A stretch of DNA of 7,012 nucleotides from Chloroflexota bacterium (lineage in GTDB: Bacteria; Chloroflexota; Limnocylindria; Limnocylindrales; CSP1-4): positions 1 through 7,012 of the forward strand of contig JAJYGO010000028.1 in the NCBI GenBank assembly GCA_021785115.1, in the 5' to 3' direction. The notes beneath the pieces were generated by a model. It saw nothing but the letters and a program-made list of their open reading frames with translations. It was not told the origin of the DNA and made no database searches. A program made the position numbers and the translations under genes. This document shows, piece by piece, positions 5,720 through 7,012 of this stretch (positions within the stretch are counted from its first letter, which is position 1; each line of letters opens with the position of its first letter).

Positions 5720-5962
5720 GTGATCACGCGGCCGACGGTCGTGTCGATCGATCCGACCGCGCAGAAGGGCGGCGGTTCGTTCTCCATCGGGGACCGGGTG
5801 AGGATTCGCGGCACCGGGCTGTATGCCGGGCAGACGGCGGTGGTGGAGGCGCTCACCGGCGCAGCCATCCCGTCCGTGGTCGTGCGCACGGATGTCGGCA
5901 GTGCCCGCCGCGTGCGAACCATCGACATCGAGAGGCTCGGGCCGGGAGACCTGCCGGCCTGA
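5720..5962 (+). CDS. Small KOW/SH3-barrel-like protein
   Basis: The frame encodes 80 residues ending at TGA 5962. The core GDRVRIRGTGLYAGQTAVVE (24-43), followed by VVVRTDVGSARRVRTIDIER, resembles a KOW or small SH3-like beta-barrel: a short basic strand, a glycine turn with YAGQ, then alternating hydrophobic strands. KOW-type barrels bind RNA or ribosomal protein partners, so a nucleic-acid role is plausible but unproven. The start is uncertain: GTG 5720 has no visible ribosome site; a second GTG at 5741 is possible, and the frame is open upstream to a stop at 5624 with a basic K/R-rich stretch but no standard start codon. It is divergent from the cold-shock gene and convergent with the zinc-ribbon gene, sharing the terminator at 5988-6020. 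I know no named family for it. Confidence 0.66.
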   Translation: MITRPTVVSIDPTAQKGGGSFSIGDRVRIRGTGLYAGQTAVVEALTGAAIPSVVVRTDVGSARRVRTIDIERLGPGDLPA

Positions 5963-5987
5963 GCAGTGTCCCGATGGCAGGCCATGC

Positions 5988-6020
5988 AGAAGGAGCCCGA
6001 CGAGACGTCGGGCTCCTTCT
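5988..6020. terminator. Strong bidirectional intrinsic terminator hairpin
   Basis: AGAAGGAGCCCGACG (5988-6002) and its exact reverse complement (6006-6020) form a perfect 15-pair stem with the three-base loop AGA. It sits between two convergent genes, 25 nt after the KOW-like stop and 43 nt after the zinc-ribbon stop. The stem edge provides a short CTTCTT run on plus and the same on minus rather than a long T-tract, as often seen in high-GC genomes. Confidence 0.88.
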
Positions 6021-6063
6021 TGAGTGCGAACTCGAGTGCCAGGTCGAGCGCGACAGTGGCGGC

Positions 6064-6402
6064 CTAGTAGGAGCGCCGCTGCGCCTGGAAACAGTCGCTG
6101 CAGTAGACGGGCTTGTCCCCGGTGGGACGGAACGGGACCTGCGCCTCGCGACCGCAGCTCGAGCACGTCGCGCTGAACATCTCCCTGGGGCCCCGGTCGC
6201 GTCCGCCACTCGAGTATCCCCCACCGGAGGAGTACCCGCCACCCGACCCGCCGCGCGCTGCCTTCCGGCTCGCCCGGCACGAGGGACAGCGGCGCGGTTC
6301 GCTGAACTGGCGATCCGCGTAGAACTGCTGCTCGCTCGCGCTGAAGACGAATTCCTGCTGACAGTCCGCGCAGACCAGGGTTCTGTCCGATTGTGCGTAC
6401 AC
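6064..6402 (-). CDS. Zinc-ribbon protein with CxxC-x17-CxxC domain and Gly-rich linker
   Basis: The product has 112 residues. Residues 1-45 form a zinc ribbon with C11/C14 and C39/C42 around TLVCADCQQEFVFSASEQQF and RRCPSC. Residues 51-69 are a flexible GGSGGGYSSGGGYSSGG linker. Residues 73-112 hold a second CxxC-x17-CxxC ribbon (C80/C83 and C101/C104) ending in YCSDCFQAQRRSY. I recognise this two-ribbon arrangement from many Chloroflexota and other bacteria, where the role is unknown; two zinc sites with a Gly/Arg linker suggest RNA, DNA or ribosome contact. The GTG start at 6402 is chosen because AAGGAG lies eight bases upstream; another GTG inside the ribosome site would add three residues, and the ATG upstream at about 6422 would precede the site. 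It is convergent with the KOW-like gene and divergent from the methyltransferase. Confidence 0.88.
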   Translation of the reverse strand: MYAQSDRTLVCADCQQEFVFSASEQQFYADRQFSEPRRCPSCRASRKAARGGSGGGYSSGGGYSSGGRDRGPREMFSATCSSCGREAQVPFRPTGDKPVYCSDCFQAQRRSY

Positions 6403-6578
6403 GAAAACCACTCCTTCCCATGCGGCCTCAGCGAACCGTTCTCGCCGATGACCGATGAGAGGGAGTGGTCGGAGTTGCCGCAGGATCTGATGCGCCAGTA
6501 CAGCGCCGCCACGCACGCTACCACGTCGGCCGGTTGATGGCGACCCTAGTCTTCAACCTGTTCCTGGAGAGTTCACCG
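6403..6578. other. 176-nt divergent intergenic region
   Basis: This gap separates the zinc-ribbon gene (minus) from the methyltransferase (plus), so promoters for both should lie here. I see TTGATG at 6534-6539 on plus, without a good -10 partner at 17 nt, and TAnnnT-type sequences on both strands, none convincing. The plus-strand end carries GGAGAG just before the methyltransferase start. Confidence 0.4.
6411..6416 (-). promoter_or_regulatory. Ribosome binding site AAGGAG for the zinc-ribbon gene
   Basis: The minus strand reads AAGGAG, eight bases, then GTG at 6402-6400. It supports the short start over an ATG located upstream of the site. Confidence 0.7.
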
Positions 6579-7012
6579 ATGTCCGCCTCGAATCGAGCGT
6601 TCGTACTCCGCCACACGCGGCCGCGACCCGTGCCCGGGCTCCGGGAGATCCGCCTGCACCTGGCCGACGAGGTTCTGCCGCTCTGGCATGCGGTGCAGCT
6701 CGAGACCGGCGACCCCGACGCGCCCCTGCCGTACTGGGCGTTCGCGTGGGCAGGCGGGCTGGCCATCGGCCGGTACCTGGGTGAGCACCCCGAAACGGTG
6801 GCCGGCCGGCGCGTCTTCGACCTGGCGTCGGGCTCCGGGCTTTGCGCGATCGCGGCCATGCTTGCGGGCGCGACCGATGCGACCGGCGCCGACATCGATC
6901 CGTTCGCCGTGGCGGCGATCGACCTGAACGCGCGGGCGAACGGCTGCCGGGTGAGCACGCTGCACCGCGACGTGCTGGACGAGGAGCCGCCCGACGTCGA
7001 CGTCGTCCTGGC
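6579..7012 (+). CDS. Partial SAM-dependent methyltransferase (COG3897 / ETFB-lysine methylase type)
   Basis: The frame is open from ATG 6579 to the window edge, giving the first 144 residues. GGAGAG lies 7 nt upstream. Residues 1-70 carry the lead region typical of this group, with IRLHLADEVLPLWHAV (24-39) and PLPYWAFAWAGGLAIGRYL (49-67). Motif I is VFDLASGSGLCAIAA (79-93, SAM-binding D81/G85/G87), and motif II is GADIDPFAVAAIDLNARANG (103-122) with D105/D107 contacting the ribose. These match the seven-beta-strand methyltransferases of COG3897, related to enzymes that methylate lysines of electron-transfer flavoprotein beta and other proteins. The substrate here is unknown, since the C-terminal part is outside the window. 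No signal peptide is present; it should be cytoplasmic. Confidence 0.92.
   Translation, partial: MSASNRAFVLRHTRPRPVPGLREIRLHLADEVLPLWHAVQLETGDPDAPLPYWAFAWAGGLAIGRYLGEHPETVAGRRVFDLASGSGLCAIAAMLAGATDATGADIDPFAVAAIDLNARANGCRVSTLHRDVLDEEPPDVDVVL

Noticed and set aside
5162..6421. Cold-shock protein as the C-terminus of a 419-residue minus-strand protein
   Set aside because: The upstream part is the antisense shadow of the KOW-like gene and the shadow of the zinc-ribbon gene in another frame, and the ATG at 5365 fits the exact domain start.
5368..6537. Plus-strand frame of 389 codons across the intergenic region and zinc-ribbon gene
   Set aside because: It runs over the terminator and opposite the double zinc ribbon; the product is low-complexity and unlike any family.
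6518..6958. Minus-strand frames opposite the methyltransferase
   Set aside because: The plus-strand frame holds complete SAM-binding motifs and a ribosome site; the minus products are Arg/Ser/Pro-rich shadows.

Overview
This is a high-GC window with strong G/C preference at third codon positions and several GTG/TTG starts. It carries no rRNA, tRNA, transposase or CRISPR that I can see. Gene content and codon style look like a GC-rich soil or aquatic bacterium of the Chloroflexota (Limnocylindria-like) or a relative. That placement is inference; Actinomycetota cannot be excluded.

The left and centre are one long minus-strand block read from about 5365 to the left edge. In transcription order it holds a cold-shock protein (5162-5365), a possible 61-residue protein (4966-5151), a GT4-type glycosyltransferase with a TTG start (3677-4867), an (alpha/alpha)6 six-hairpin glycosidase-like protein (2530-3684), a GH130 mannoside phosphorylase/hydrolase (1592-2536), a Mth938-domain protein (1218-1571), a ubiquitin-like plus Mut7-C PIN nuclease (292-1218), and a new frame starting with GTG at 230 that leaves the window. 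GT4/six-hairpin overlap by 8 nt, six-hairpin/GH130 by 7 nt, and Mth938/Mut7-C by 1 nt, so these are very likely translationally coupled. None of the sugar enzymes has a signal peptide. I read the first three as a cytoplasmic glycan-making and recycling cassette, probably mannose-based, with the last two as passengers or linked functions.

The right side is a set of small, alternately oriented genes: a KOW-like basic small protein on plus (5720-5962), a strong bidirectional hairpin terminator (5988-6020), a CxxC zinc-ribbon protein on minus (6064-6402), and the start of a COG3897-type methyltransferase on plus (6579 to the right edge). The cold-shock protein, KOW-like protein and zinc-ribbon protein are all plausible RNA/ribosome-associated proteins.

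Points most worth a second look are the 27-residue in-frame tandem repeat at the left edge, the GT4/six-hairpin/GH130 cassette, the Mth938/Mut7-C coupling with an extended proline-rich linker, and the structured leader of the cold-shock gene. I do not see an unmistakably new defence or mobile system here.
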